DNA of 64,000 nucleotides from Rhodanobacteraceae bacterium (lineage in GTDB: Bacteria > Pseudomonadota > Gammaproteobacteria > Xanthomonadales > SZUA-5). The stretch covers positions 682,001 through 746,000 of the forward strand of contig JACKOW010000002.1 of assembly GCA_024234055.1 (NCBI GenBank), given 5' to 3'. Shown here one piece after another: positions 15,736 through 25,228 of the stretch. Each line of letters opens with the position of its first letter. The stretch's first letter is position 1. The notes under the pieces were generated by a model. That model was not told where the DNA came from. It searched no databases and was given only the letters and a program-made list of their open reading frames with translations. A program made the translations under genes and the position numbers.

Positions 15736-16683
15736 ATGGCCGATGCCGCTGCCACACTGGCCCGAGAGCTGATGGCCCCCCTGCATGCCGCCGAAGCCCA
15801 GATCAATCAGGTACTGCTGGGCAAAGCGGCGGAAGTTCGGCTGACGCTGGTGTGCCTGCTGGCCGGCGGCCATCTGCTGCTGGAGGACTTGCCGGGCGTC
15901 GGCAAGACCACGCTGGCCCAGGCGCTGGCAGCCACCTTCGACCTCAGCTTCGGACGCGTGCAGTTCACCAGCGATCTGTTGCCCGCCGATCTGATTGGCG
16001 TATCGGTATTCGACCCACAAACCCGACGCTTCGATTTCCATCCCGGGCCGATCTTCACCCAGATGCTGCTGGCCGATGAAATCAACCGCGGCACGCCCAA
16101 GCTGCAGAGCGCCCTGCTCGAAGCCATGGCCGAGCAGCAGGTCACAGTCGACGGCGCCAGCCACCGTCTGCCCGAGCCCTTCATCGTGGTCGCCACCCAG
16201 AATCCACTCGAGCAGAGTGGCACCTTTCCGCTGCCGGAATCACAGCTCGATCGCTTCATGTTCTCGCTCAACGTCGGCTACCCCGACGAGCGTGCCGAGA
16301 AAGCCCTGTTGGCGGCGCGCGAGCGACGTTTCCTGCTGACCGAGCTGAAGCCCCTGCTCAGTGCCGAGCGCCTGCTGCAACTGCGCGAGGCGGCGCTGAC
16401 ACTGCACACCAGCCCGGCCGCCATCGACTACGCCTATGCCCTGATCGCTGCTTCACGCAGCGAGCCTCGGGTGCGCATCGGGCTGTCGCCGCGGGCCGGC
16501 ATCGCGCTGCTGCGTGCGGCCCGGTCGCATGCCTTGCTGGCTAGTCGTACCCATGTGCTGCCGGAGGATCTGCAGGCGGTCTTTGTGGCGGTCGCCCGTC
16601 ACCGTCTGGTGCTGAATCCGGATGCCAGCGGCGATGGCGCATCCATTGCGCGCCATCTGCTGGCGCAGGTGGCAATCCCCTGA
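15736..16683 (+). CDS. MoxR-type AAA+ ATPase
   Basis: A 315-residue MoxR AAA+ protein, proposed to act as a chaperone for assembly or activation of partner proteins. Walker A is LPGVGKTTLAQAL (near residue 54) and Walker B LLADEINRGTPK. Sensor regions VATQNPLEQSGTFPLPESQLDRF and RIGLSPRAG are present. GGAGGTAAG lies 5 nt before the ATG. The DUF58 and transglutaminase genes follow directly, the well-known MoxR/DUF58/TgpA arrangement. Confidence 0.95.
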   Translation: MADAAATLARELMAPLHAAEAQINQVLLGKAAEVRLTLVCLLAGGHLLLEDLPGVGKTTLAQALAATFDLSFGRVQFTSDLLPADLIGVSVFDPQTRRFDFHPGPIFTQMLLADEINRGTPKLQSALLEAMAEQQVTVDGASHRLPEPFIVVATQNPLEQSGTFPLPESQLDRFMFSLNVGYPDERAEKALLAARERRFLLTELKPLLSAERLLQLREAALTLHTSPAAIDYAYALIAASRSEPRVRIGLSPRAGIALLRAARSHALLASRTHVLPEDLQAVFVAVARHRLVLNPDASGDGASIARHLLAQVAIP

Positions 16684-16693
16684 GACGGCGCAG

Positions 16694-17701
16694 ATGGCCA
16701 CCGCTGCGGCAAAACCGAGAAAATCCATGTTCGCCCGCTGGCGCGAAAGCGCCTGGGCTGCGCTGGATCGCCGCCTGCCCAATCTGACCCGCCGCCACCG
16801 ATTCGAAGCACTGCCGATCACGCTGAGCCAGCGTCGGGTCTACATCGTCCCCAGCGGCTTCGGGCTGTTCTTCGCGGTGATGATCACCGCCATCCTCGCC
16901 GGCGCCCTGAACTACAACAACAACAGTGCGCTGCTGGTTGGGCTGCTGGCCGTGAGTCTCGGCGCGGTGTCGATGCTGCAGACCTTTCGAAACCTGGACC
17001 GTCTCAGTCTGGTGCAGGTCGGCGCCGACCCGACGCACGCCGGTGAGCCTCTGCACCTGAGTTTTCATCTGCATGCCGAGGACAACCGCACGCGCTTTGC
17101 CGTCAGCCTGAAGCTGGGAGATGAACTGCGTCACGTCGAGATCGCTGCCGGCAGCACCACTCAGGTCGAATTCTCGCTGTCGGGCTGCCGGCGCGGCTGG
17201 TTTTCGCCGGAGCCGCTGCGGATCTCGACGGTCTGGCCTTTTGGCCTGTTCCACGCCTGGAGCTACTTGCACTCGGATGTGCGTACCCTGATCTACCCGC
17301 GTGCGGAAAGCCCACCGGCACCTTTGCCGCGCACGCCCGATGCCGGGCGCATTGGCGGCACCGACCCCGGCGACGAGGATCTGCGCTCGCTGCGCGAATA
17401 CCAGTTGGGCGACGCCACCCGGTTGATCGCATGGAAAGCCAGTGCGCGTACCGGCGAACTGCTGGTTCGGCAACTGGAAGCACCGCAGTCGCGTGAGACG
17501 GTACTGGATTTCTCGCGCATCGAGGGCCTGGACCTGGAACGGCGGCTATCGCGACTGACCCGGTGGGTACTGGAGGCCGAGCGCGCCGGCATGCGCTACC
17601 GCCTGATTCTGCCTGGGCAGAGTCTGGGACCTGATCACGGCCCGGCCCACCGGTTGCGCGCCCTCAAGGCACTGGCACTGCATGCGCTCGCCGATACTTA
17701 G
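16694..17701 (+). CDS. DUF58 domain membrane protein
   Basis: A 335-residue protein with two adjacent TM segments at about residues 50-90 (GFGLFFAVMITAILAGALNYNNN and ALLVGLLAVSLGAVSML), followed by a beta-rich part. The DUF58 core shows as DLRSLREYQLGDATRLIAWKASARTGELLVRQLE. DUF58 proteins accompany MoxR ATPases and often carry VWA-like folds; their biochemical role is not settled. The start follows the moxR stop by 10 nt and the 3' end overlaps the next gene by 20 nt. Confidence 0.9.
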   Translation: MATAAAKPRKSMFARWRESAWAALDRRLPNLTRRHRFEALPITLSQRRVYIVPSGFGLFFAVMITAILAGALNYNNNSALLVGLLAVSLGAVSMLQTFRNLDRLSLVQVGADPTHAGEPLHLSFHLHAEDNRTRFAVSLKLGDELRHVEIAAGSTTQVEFSLSGCRRGWFSPEPLRISTVWPFGLFHAWSYLHSDVRTLIYPRAESPPAPLPRTPDAGRIGGTDPGDEDLRSLREYQLGDATRLIAWKASARTGELLVRQLEAPQSRETVLDFSRIEGLDLERRLSRLTRWVLEAERAGMRYRLILPGQSLGPDHGPAHRLRALKALALHALADT

Positions 17702-19676
17702 CCCACGCCAGTTCGACTGGGCGCTGCTGGCCTTTGTCATGGCTATCAGCGGCCATTGGTTGTGGTTGCCGATCTGGTACTCTGGCGGTCTGGCCACGCT
17801 GGTGCTGGCGCGCTGGTTGCAGCGCCGCGCCTTTGCCCGGGCCTGGCCAGTGTGGATCAAGCTGCCGCTGGTATTTGCCGTGCTGACTCTGGTGGTGATG
17901 CACTTCGGCTCACCCTTTGCCCAGCAGTCGGGCACTGCGGCACTGATCGGCTTGTGCACACTCAAGCTGATCGAGTCGGAACGCCGTCGTGACGGCCTGA
18001 TCCTGATGGTCGTGGCGCTGTTCCTGATCAGCGTGCAATTCCTGTTCACCCAGGGCATCGGTATCACGCTGTACTCGCTGCTGCCGATCCTGCTGGTGTT
18101 TCTGGCACTCAACGAGATCAGTGCGCCCCCGGGCACCCGCGGCGGCCTGAGCTCCCAACTCGGCACACTCGGGCGCGACTTTCTGTTGCTGCTGCTGGTA
18201 GTACTGCCGCTGACCGCGTTCCTGTTCCTGTCGGTGCCGCGACTCAGCGAGCCACTCTGGGGCACGCGCGACGACCGCAGCAGCGCGCGTACCGGAATTT
18301 CCGACAGCATGTCGCCGGGCGACATCACCGAATTGCTGGGTGACGACACGCCGGTGATGCGGGTGACGTTCACCAACCGCACACCGCCCAAGGCATCGAT
18401 GTATTGGCGCGGACCCGTGCTGTGGCGATTCGACGGCACAACCTGGACACGAAGTGATTTGAGCCAACGGGGCGACCCATCAGCTCGCGTGAGGGGCCCG
18501 CAAACGGGCAGCCCTGGCGATGTGCGCTATCAGGTCATGCTCGATGCGACTGACCGGCGCTGGCTGTTTCCGCTGGACTTCGCCACCGGATTTCCCTCTG
18601 GCAGCAGCCGCAACTACGAGGGTGTGGTCACGCGCGATCGCCCCGTTCGCGACATCTATGCCTATGAAGCAGCGTCAGCGCTGGAACAACCGGTACCGGT
18701 CAGCACAGCCCCGGCGACCCAGATAACCGATGGATTGCGTCTGCCGGAAAACTCCAATCCTCGCACAGCAGCCTTGGCACAAAGCTGGCGCGAAGAGCTT
18801 GGCGACGACCGCCTGGCTCTGGCCCAGCGCGCGTTGCAGTACATCCAGTCCGAGAATTTCGGCTACTCGCTGACGCCGCCACCCTTGGTAGGCGCCCATC
18901 GCATGGATGAATTCCTGTTCGAGACCCGCGAGGGCTTCTGCGAGCACTACGCCGCCGCCTTCGTGGTGCTGATGCGCAGTGCCGGCGTGCCGGCGCGGGT
19001 GGTGACGGGCTACCTGGGCGGCAGCTACAACGATATCGGCGACTATTGGCTGATCCGCAATTCCGATGCCCATGCCTGGGCCGAAATCCTGATCGAGGGT
19101 CGGGGCTGGGTCCGGGTTGACCCGACCGCGGCCATTGCCCCCGAGCGGGTCGACCAGAGCGGCGCTGCCTTCGGCGGACAGACCCTGGCCGGAGACAGCC
19201 CCTGGCTGAACGCGCTCCGCAATCGGGCCGACGCCCTGCAGGCCTGGTGGAACCGGACGGTGGTGCGCTTCGACAGCCTCAGTCAACAGAGTTTCTTTGC
19301 CGACCTCGGCATCGATCCTGGAGACTGGCGTCAGCTGAGCGCCTGGATGGGCGGCGGCCTGATCCTGTTCGGGCTGCTGACCACCGTAGTTTTCCTGCTG
19401 CAACGGCGGCGGGAGCCCCGCGATCCGGCCTTGCGCCTCTATGGGCGTTTTCTGCGGGAGTTGCGCAGCGCTGGCATCGACTCGGCTGCCAACGAAGGGG
19501 CGTCCGACCTGGGCCGGCGGGCGGCAGCAGCCCTGCCGGCATTGGCCGACGCCATCGGCCGCGTGGTTGCCGCCTACGAAGCGGCCCGATATGCGCCGCC
19601 CAGTCCGGGAAGTACGGCCTCCTTGCGTACGGCCGTGGACGAATTCCGGCGTGCGCGCCGTGATCGGCGTTCGTGA
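17682..19676 (+). CDS. TgpA-type membrane transglutaminase-like protein (DUF3488)
   Basis: A 664-residue protein. About six N-terminal TM segments (residues 10-190) precede a periplasmic transglutaminase core and a last TM segment near 555. The cysteine-protease-type triad is Cys420 in TREGFCEHYAAAFVVLMRSAG, His464 in SDAHAWAEI and Asp480 in GWVRVDPTAA. The P. aeruginosa homologue TgpA is reported as essential there. The gene begins inside the DUF58 gene and completes the three-gene operon. The C-terminal cytoplasmic part is a helical DUF4129-like region. Confidence 0.92.
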   Translation: MRSPILSPRQFDWALLAFVMAISGHWLWLPIWYSGGLATLVLARWLQRRAFARAWPVWIKLPLVFAVLTLVVMHFGSPFAQQSGTAALIGLCTLKLIESERRRDGLILMVVALFLISVQFLFTQGIGITLYSLLPILLVFLALNEISAPPGTRGGLSSQLGTLGRDFLLLLLVVLPLTAFLFLSVPRLSEPLWGTRDDRSSARTGISDSMSPGDITELLGDDTPVMRVTFTNRTPPKASMYWRGPVLWRFDGTTWTRSDLSQRGDPSARVRGPQTGSPGDVRYQVMLDATDRRWLFPLDFATGFPSGSSRNYEGVVTRDRPVRDIYAYEAASALEQPVPVSTAPATQITDGLRLPENSNPRTAALAQSWREELGDDRLALAQRALQYIQSENFGYSLTPPPLVGAHRMDEFLFETREGFCEHYAAAFVVLMRSAGVPARVVTGYLGGSYNDIGDYWLIRNSDAHAWAEILIEGRGWVRVDPTAAIAPERVDQSGAAFGGQTLAGDSPWLNALRNRADALQAWWNRTVVRFDSLSQQSFFADLGIDPGDWRQLSAWMGGGLILFGLLTTVVFLLQRRREPRDPALRLYGRFLRELRSAGIDSAANEGASDLGRRAAAALPALADAIGRVVAAYEAARYAPPSPGSTASLRTAVDEFRRARRDRRS

Positions 19677-19729
19677 TCGGTTAGGCCTGGGCATGCTAAT
19701 TTGGACACCGTCCGATCGAGTGTGGTGCC

Positions 19730-20260
19730 ATGATCAGAACTTCACTGCTGCTTTCCTCGACACTGGTGCTGCTGTCCGGCTGTGCCAGCATCCCGGAGCC
19801 CTTGCGCGGGGATTTCCCGACCTCGACACCGGCACAGGCCGATGGCAACTCACAGGCCGTGCGCTGGGGCGGACGCGTCATCGACGTACTGCCCGAATCG
19901 GGGCAAACCTGCCTGGAAGTGCTTGGGATGCCGCTGGACGCCAGCGCCAGGCCGCTGGATCTCGATGCCGACATCGGCCGCTTCCGCGCCTGCAAGAGCG
20001 GTTTCCTTGATCCTGCCGTGTTCATCAGCGGTCGTGAAGTCACCATCACCGGCCGCGTCGACGGCGAAGTGACACGCCAGATCGGCGACTACAGCTACCG
20101 CATGCCCAAGGTCAGCGTCGATGCTCTGCTGCTGTGGCCGGAACGGCCGGAGATCGAGCAGATCCGGATTCACTCCGACCCCTTCTTCGGACCCTGGTGG
20201 GGCCCGGCGCCGGTGGTGATGTATCCGTGGCCGCTCGCGCGGCCGCACGAGCGGCGGTGA
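19730..20260 (+). CDS. Slp family outer-membrane lipoprotein
   Basis: A 176-residue lipoprotein: signal MIRTSLLLSSTLVLLSGC with the lipobox cysteine at residue 18. The body starts ASIPEPLRGDFPTSTPAQA and contains VRWGGRVIDVLPESGQTCLEVLGMPLD, ITGRVDGEVTRQIGDYSYRMPKV and VDALLLWP. These are the hallmarks of Slp/YeaY proteins, which are starvation-induced or sigma-E-linked lipoproteins in enterobacteria. The C-terminus is Trp/Pro rich (PFFGPWWGPAP). It converges on nfuA across a hairpin repeat. Confidence 0.88.
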   Translation: MIRTSLLLSSTLVLLSGCASIPEPLRGDFPTSTPAQADGNSQAVRWGGRVIDVLPESGQTCLEVLGMPLDASARPLDLDADIGRFRACKSGFLDPAVFISGREVTITGRVDGEVTRQIGDYSYRMPKVSVDALLLWPERPEIEQIRIHSDPFFGPWWGPAPVVMYPWPLARPHERR

Positions 20261-20261
20261 T

Positions 20262-20355
20262 ACGAGGGCACGAGGGCGAGAGGGCACGAAGGAGCCGGAG
20301 CAACGCGGGCTGTTGGCTTTGCGTGCCCTCGTGCCCTCCCGCCCTCGTGCCCTCG
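20262..20355. repeat. GAGGGCACGAGGGC hairpin repeat between convergent genes
   Basis: The left arm (CGAGGGCACGAGGGCGAGAG from 20263) and right arm (GCGTGCCCTCGTGCCCTCCC from 20321) can pair over a loop of about 35 bp. Each arm is itself a degenerate tandem of GAGGGCAC. A second copy is at 27450-27534. Its place between the converging slp-like and nfuA genes would suit a bidirectional terminator, though no U-tract is evident. Confidence 0.72.
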
Positions 20356-20360
20356 CAAGC

Positions 20361-20948
20361 TCAATCCCGCTTGTAATACGGCGCCGTGCCGCTGGAATGG
20401 TCGGTGCTGTCGCGCACTGCAGTGACCTCGGGTACGCGCTCGCGCAGGGTCTTTTCGATACCGTGCTTGAGGGTGACATCGACCTGACCGCAGCCGTGAC
20501 AACCGCCGCCGAAGCGCAGTACCACCTCGCCCTCGCGGCTGATCTCGACCAAGCTGACGCGGCCGCCATGACTGGCGACGCCCGGATTGATCTCGGTATC
20601 CAGCACATACTGCACGCGCTCGACCAGACTGGCTTCGGCACCGGGCACGCTGCCCTTGAGCTTGGGTGCGCGGATGGTCAACTGACCACCGGTGCGCTGC
20701 TGCTCATAGCTGATGCTGAGACTGTCGAGAAAGGGTGCGCTGGCGCTGTCGATGTAGATCGAAAAGCCATCGCAATCGACCACGAAATCATCGCCTCTGA
20801 CCTCTGCAGCCTCACAGAACTCCAGTCTGCAGTCGCCGGCCGGCGTGCCCGGCTTGATCGCCAGCAGTCGTATGCCGAGGCCAGGCACACTTTGCTGGGC
20901 CAGCAGTTTGGAAAAGTAGTCGCGGGCGCTGTCGCTGATATCAATCAT
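20361..20948 (-). CDS. nfuA: Fe/S biogenesis protein NfuA
   Basis: A 195-residue Fe-S carrier protein. The N-terminal A-type-like domain (MIDISDSARDYFSKLLAQQ ... GIRLLAIKPGTPAGDCRLEF) has lost the carrier cysteines. The C-terminal Nfu domain has the cluster-binding CxxC at Cys150/Cys153 (GGGCHGCGQVDVTLKHGIE). The start at 20948 gives the classic N-terminus; an upstream extension is open but unlikely. Confidence 0.94.
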   Translation of the reverse strand: MIDISDSARDYFSKLLAQQSVPGLGIRLLAIKPGTPAGDCRLEFCEAAEVRGDDFVVDCDGFSIYIDSASAPFLDSLSISYEQQRTGGQLTIRAPKLKGSVPGAEASLVERVQYVLDTEINPGVASHGGRVSLVEISREGEVVLRFGGGCHGCGQVDVTLKHGIEKTLRERVPEVTAVRDSTDHSSGTAPYYKRD

Positions 20949-21076
20949 GAAATTCCAGAACTCGAATTGCGGTTGGCAGTCTTCCCCGCCGGTCGCAGCA
21001 GGGATCTCCGACAGGACTCGGTATGATGCCACCGCGGCCAGTTCCGCACCCTGAATCGAAAGAGTCGCGAGCCCTC

Positions 21077-21430
21077 ATGACCGAACTAGCCAAGATGCAC
21101 TGCCAAGCCCGTCAGGGCGAGGCTGACCGATTGCCCAAGTCAGAGACCCATCGATGGCTGGCCGAACTGCCGCGCTGGGAACTGAGCGCCGACGGTCATT
21201 CGATCGTGCGCAACTTCAAGTTCCCTGATTTCCTGACCGCGGTCGCCTTCGTCAACGTCCTAGCGGCGATGGCTGAAGCGGAGAACCACCACCCGGATCT
21301 GGAGCTCGGCTACGGCCGCTGCAGCGTGCACTTCAACACTCACGATGTCGGCGGCCTGTCGCTGAATGACTTCATCTGCGCTTCCAAGACCGACGCCCTC
21401 TACGCGGCTTCCGGGGCCGATCGCGAGTGA
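21077..21430 (+). CDS. phhB: Pterin-4a-carbinolamine dehydratase
   Basis: A 117-residue enzyme that dehydrates 4a-hydroxytetrahydrobiopterin to recycle the pterin cofactor used by aromatic amino-acid hydroxylases. The active-site motif AENHHPDLELGYGRCSVHFNTHDVGGLSLNDF is clear, with His71, His72 and His89. The start MTELAKMHCQARQG matches the family. No phenylalanine hydroxylase gene is nearby. Its stop overlaps the next gene (GTGA). Confidence 0.93.
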   Translation: MTELAKMHCQARQGEADRLPKSETHRWLAELPRWELSADGHSIVRNFKFPDFLTAVAFVNVLAAMAEAENHHPDLELGYGRCSVHFNTHDVGGLSLNDFICASKTDALYAASGADRE

Positions 21431-22938
21431 TCCGCGGCCTGCGATCGAGTCTGATCGCAGGCCTGCTGGTGGCCAGCGCCTTCTTGCTCGCCGGTCTGGC
21501 ACTCGACCACTATCTGGTGGCCCAGGGCTTGCGTGATTTGCAGCGCATTGACCGCGGCGAGAGTCGTCTGTCCTTCGATTTCGATCAGGCGCGCGATCTC
21601 ATCGGAGGCGATGTCAACGGTGCGCAGGATTCGACCTGGGCCGACGGCATCTACTCGGCGACGCTGCCTTCGGGGCAAGCCAATGTGCGCCTGAACCTGC
21701 GCGGCCTGGCACTGAACGCCGGCCGCTACACGCAGTTTCATGCCCGTGTACGCAGCAGCACCGCGGCCAGGCTGCACCTGATCTTTGACCAGCCAGGCCG
21801 CCTTGATCAGCTCACCGCCACCCTGGACCTGGCGCCCGGTTGGAACTCGTTGAAGCTGTCACTGGACCAGCTCGATTTCAGACCCCACGCGGGCGGCGCG
21901 CCTCAGCCCTGGGGCGGCAGCAGCGGCCTGGTGGGCGAGTTCCGTCTCTATTTCTCCGGCCCTGCGGGCCTGCAGATCGCTCTCGATCAAGTGCTTTTTC
22001 GCCGCCCTGGTCACAGCGGTGAACCGGCTGGCATCCAATGGCTGGGTACTGCCGATGCGGCTGCACGCCTGCGCTCGGATGCGCCGGTTTCTGGTCAGGG
22101 GCGACCCGTAATCGGCGTATTGCTGGACCTCGTCAGCACACGGCCGGAACAGAATCTTGCGCTGCGCGACCAGCTCCGGCAGATCGATGCCGAAACCCTG
22201 TTCTGGCCGGCCTGGCGCGGCCGGCCCGAAGCCCCGCCAGAATCACGCCTGCCCCCATTGGGCTGGTCTCCGGGTTGGGGGCTGGTGCTGGCCTACACGC
22301 TGCTGGCGCTCTGGTGGCGCTGGCGTCGCCAAGCCAGTGTCCGAGCACCGGCGCTGATCGACCTCATCATCGGCCTGACGCCCATTCTGGCCCTCAATCT
22401 GGGACTGGGACTGGGCGAGGAAGCGCCGCCGGACAGCCGCGCCTGGCTGACTGCAGCCCTGCTGTTTCAGCTCTCCGGTCTGCACCTGCGCGGCAGTTCC
22501 TTCCTCGGCGCCCGAGCCGCCTGGAAAGCCGCGATACCAATGTTGCTCTTCGCAGCAGCAACCCTGCTGCTGGTGGCGGCGCTGACTGCCCATTGGCAGA
22601 AGCCCGGGCTGCAACGCATCGTCGGCTACCTGCCGTTTGTGTTGCTGCAGCAAGCCCTGCTGCTCGGCTTCATCTGGCCACGTCTGGTAGCGCTGGCGCC
22701 AAGCCAGGCACCGGTAGTGGCGGCCTGCCTGTTCGGGCTGGCGCATGCGCCGAATTTCTCCCTGATGTGCCTGACGCTGCTCGGAGCCTGGTGGTGGACC
22801 CGTCACTTCCGGCAGCACCACAGCTGGCTGCCGATACTGCTCACGCACTACCTGCTGGGGCTGCTGCTGATCAGCTGCCTGCCGCCGGACTGGCTGTACT
22901 CGGCAGAGACCGGATTGCGCTATTTCCAGGTGCAGTGA
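21427..22938 (+). CDS. CPBP-like membrane protein lacking the catalytic glutamates
   Basis: A 503-residue protein: one N-terminal TM (residues 8-28), a beta-rich periplasmic domain to about 270, then seven or eight TM segments. The last third resembles the CPBP (CAAX protease/bacteriocin-processing) family: FVLLQQALLLGFIWPRL followed by ACLFGLAHAPNFSLM. The first CPBP motif is normally EExxxR; here the two Glu are Gln (QQ), while the His of motif 2 (GLAHAPN) is present. Proteolysis is therefore doubtful, and family membership is inferred. It starts with GTG, overlapping the dehydratase stop. Confidence 0.72.
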   Translation: MIRGLRSSLIAGLLVASAFLLAGLALDHYLVAQGLRDLQRIDRGESRLSFDFDQARDLIGGDVNGAQDSTWADGIYSATLPSGQANVRLNLRGLALNAGRYTQFHARVRSSTAARLHLIFDQPGRLDQLTATLDLAPGWNSLKLSLDQLDFRPHAGGAPQPWGGSSGLVGEFRLYFSGPAGLQIALDQVLFRRPGHSGEPAGIQWLGTADAAARLRSDAPVSGQGRPVIGVLLDLVSTRPEQNLALRDQLRQIDAETLFWPAWRGRPEAPPESRLPPLGWSPGWGLVLAYTLLALWWRWRRQASVRAPALIDLIIGLTPILALNLGLGLGEEAPPDSRAWLTAALLFQLSGLHLRGSSFLGARAAWKAAIPMLLFAAATLLLVAALTAHWQKPGLQRIVGYLPFVLLQQALLLGFIWPRLVALAPSQAPVVAACLFGLAHAPNFSLMCLTLLGAWWWTRHFRQHHSWLPILLTHYLLGLLLISCLPPDWLYSAETGLRYFQVQ

Positions 22939-22960
22939 GGGTCGCCGCCAACAGGCTTCC

Positions 22961-22986
22961 GTAGGTCCAGACTTGTCTGGACCTAC
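22961..22986. repeat. GTAGGTCCAGAC palindrome
   Basis: Perfect palindrome: GTAGGTCCAGAC, TT, GTCTGGACCTAC. It lies 22 bp after the stop of the CPBP-like gene. Further copies or derivatives are at 28341-28409, 28956-29080 and 37691-37717, so this is a dispersed family. Confidence 0.8.
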
Positions 22987-23189
22987 AACAGCGCTCCTGA
23001 TGCGGATTCGGACAGGCGCCATCATCAGCACCGCCGCGGGTTGGCGAAGCCTTATGCGGGCCAGCGCGCCAATATGAACCCAACCTGACCCATTGCTTAC
23101 TCCATACGCTACCGTATAGTCTATCGCTACCTGCTGGGGAGGCAGGTCCGACGTGCGCCGGTCAGCCGCGATTCCTGGGGAGGAATGTC

Positions 23190-24119
23190 ATGTTGCGCTC
23201 TTTGTTCCGTATTGCCGTTGTCCTTTTCACCGTGGGGCTGGCGCTGCCTGCGCTTGCCGCCGACACCTACACCAAGACCCGTCATCCGATCGTGCTGGTC
23301 CACGGCCTGCTCGGGTTCGACAGCCTGCTTGGCATCTATGACTACTTTTACGGCCTGCCTGGTGAACTTCGCTCCGGCGGCGCCAAGGTCTATGTCGCCA
23401 ATGTCTCGTCCAGCAATTATTCCGCGGTCCGTGGCGAACAGCTGATCCGCTATCTCGATCAGCTCCGCGCCACGTACGGCCACAGCAAATTCAATCTGAT
23501 CGGTCATAGCCATGGCGGGCCTACCGTCCGCTATGTGGCTTCGGTCCGACCGGATCTGGTGGCCTCCATGACCAGCATCGGCGCGCCGCACACCGGCAGC
23601 AAGGTTGCCGATGGCCTGTCGACGGTGGCGCCTCCCGGCTCCTGGCTTGAGGCCACCCTGGCCGGCTTCGTCAATGCGCTCAGCGTGTTCATCGAAGTGC
23701 TCTCGGGTGACAACGATCCGCAGAACGCGCTTGGCGCGCTGGCGTCTCTGAACAGCGCCGGTTCGGCTGCCTTCAACAACCAGCACCCACAGGGCAAGCC
23801 CACCAGTGCCTGTGGGCAGGGCGCCGCCGTGGTCAACGGCGTGCGCTACTACTCCATGGGCGGCACCAGCGTGCTCACCAACGTCTTCGACGCCTCCGAT
23901 GCACTGCTGGGCGCCGGCAGCCTGTTCTTTGGCTGGGAGCAGAACGACGGCTTGGTGGGGAAGTGCTCCAGCCATTGGGGCGTGGTGCTGCGTGACAACT
24001 ATCCCTGGAACCACCTCGACGAGGTCAATCAGGTCTTCGGCCTGCGCGGTCTGTTCTCGTCCAGCCCGGCCTCGGTGTATCGCAGCCATGCCAATCGACT
24101 GAAGAACGCCGGACTCTGA
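23190..24119 (+). CDS. Secreted triacylglycerol lipase (family I)
   Basis: A 309-residue lipase with a Sec signal (cleavage after ALAA, residue 24). Seen: the oxyanion HG in IVLVHGLLGFD, the nucleophile Ser107 in LIGHSHGGPTVRY, the acid Asp253 in WEQNDGLVG, the His275 in YPWNHLDEVNQ, and a probable disulfide between Cys208 and Cys259. This is the Pseudomonas/Burkholderia-type lipase that needs a dedicated foldase and leaves the cell by type II secretion. The foldase gene follows at 24190, which supports the assignment. GGGGAGG lies 6 nt upstream of the ATG. Confidence 0.94.
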   Translation: MLRSLFRIAVVLFTVGLALPALAADTYTKTRHPIVLVHGLLGFDSLLGIYDYFYGLPGELRSGGAKVYVANVSSSNYSAVRGEQLIRYLDQLRATYGHSKFNLIGHSHGGPTVRYVASVRPDLVASMTSIGAPHTGSKVADGLSTVAPPGSWLEATLAGFVNALSVFIEVLSGDNDPQNALGALASLNSAGSAAFNNQHPQGKPTSACGQGAAVVNGVRYYSMGGTSVLTNVFDASDALLGAGSLFFGWEQNDGLVGKCSSHWGVVLRDNYPWNHLDEVNQVFGLRGLFSSSPASVYRSHANRLKNAGL

Positions 24120-24189
24120 GTTCACCGGATCGGCGGCCTCGCGCGGGATGGGCGCGAGGCCGCGCGATTCGAAGATTCTGCCTGCCGCC

Positions 24190-25200
24190 ATGTCCTTGCG
24201 TAAGCCACTGGCCGTTCTCGTCGTGCTGATCGCTGCCGCCTTGGTGTGGCAGCGCTTTTCCAGTGTGCCCGAGTGGGTCGATGCCAACGACGGTTCCCCA
24301 GCACCGCCTGGAGAAATGGCTTCGATGACGGAGGCCAGACCGGCTGAAGCGCCAGCGCAAGAGATCGAGGCAGACCCTGAAGCGGCCACCAGGACTCTCA
24401 CACCCCCTTCGCTGGCGGATACCGAGATCGACGGCAGCGTGGACCTGGATGCCAACGGTCAGCTGATCCCAAGCCTGTCCTTGCGACGGCTGTTCGATCA
24501 GGTGCTGAGCAGCGTGGGCGAACTCTCGATCACCCAGATCAGGCAATTGCTGGCCACTCGACTCGATCAACTGACCACGCCCGAAGGCAAGACTCAGGCC
24601 TTGGCCGCGTTCGAGCGTTATCTGCGCTATCTAAAGGCCGTCGACACTGCCGCCAACCGGCTCAACGAGCTGCCTTTCCGAGAGCGCCTGGCGGCGCTGA
24701 GCGAATTGCGGCGTCAGCATTTGGGCACCGATATGGCCGAGGCCTTCTTTGCCGACGAAGAGGCCTATCAGCGCTACACACTGGACCGCCGCGATCTGGC
24801 AGAGCAAACCGGATTGACCCCCGAAGAGCGCGCCGCCCGCGAGCGCGAACTGCTGCAGGCTCTGCCGGAATCGGCACGCGAACCCTATGTCCAGCAGCTC
24901 AAGACCGACGCCGACATCGCCGACGCCGACGCCATCGATACCTCTTCCAGCAACCCCGACGAGCGCTACCGATTGCGCAGCGAACGCTTTGGCGAAGAAG
25001 CCGCCGCGCGCATGGAACTGCTCGACCGCGAACGCAACGCGTGGGACCAGCGCGTCGCCGCCTACCAGCGCGAACGCGCCCGCTGGCAATCCGCCGAGGC
25101 CGCCGCCCGTGAGGCCGCGCTGTCAGCCTATCTGACCGCGCATTTCAGCGAAGCCGAGCAACGCCGCATCCGATCGCTCGAGGATGTTGGGGGCCTGTGA
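24190..25200 (+). CDS. lifO: Lipase-specific foldase (lipase chaperone)
   Basis: A 336-residue membrane-anchored foldase that folds the upstream lipase in the periplasm. One N-terminal TM (residues 6-19, AVLVVLIAAALVW), a Pro/Glu-rich linker, then the foldase motif LRRLFDQVLSSVGE near residue 100, which corresponds to the family's RxxFDYxLSA with Tyr replaced by Gln. The rest is long helical, charged repeats (EERAARERELLQALPESAREPYV) that wrap the lipase. Start chosen at MSLRKPLAVL. It is 70 nt downstream of the lipase and co-directional. Confidence 0.91.
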   Translation: MSLRKPLAVLVVLIAAALVWQRFSSVPEWVDANDGSPAPPGEMASMTEARPAEAPAQEIEADPEAATRTLTPPSLADTEIDGSVDLDANGQLIPSLSLRRLFDQVLSSVGELSITQIRQLLATRLDQLTTPEGKTQALAAFERYLRYLKAVDTAANRLNELPFRERLAALSELRRQHLGTDMAEAFFADEEAYQRYTLDRRDLAEQTGLTPEERAARERELLQALPESAREPYVQQLKTDADIADADAIDTSSSNPDERYRLRSERFGEEAAARMELLDRERNAWDQRVAAYQRERARWQSAEAAAREAALSAYLTAHFSEAEQRRIRSLEDVGGL

Positions 25201-25228
25201 CTTTCTCGTAGGCGAGAAAAGATCACTA

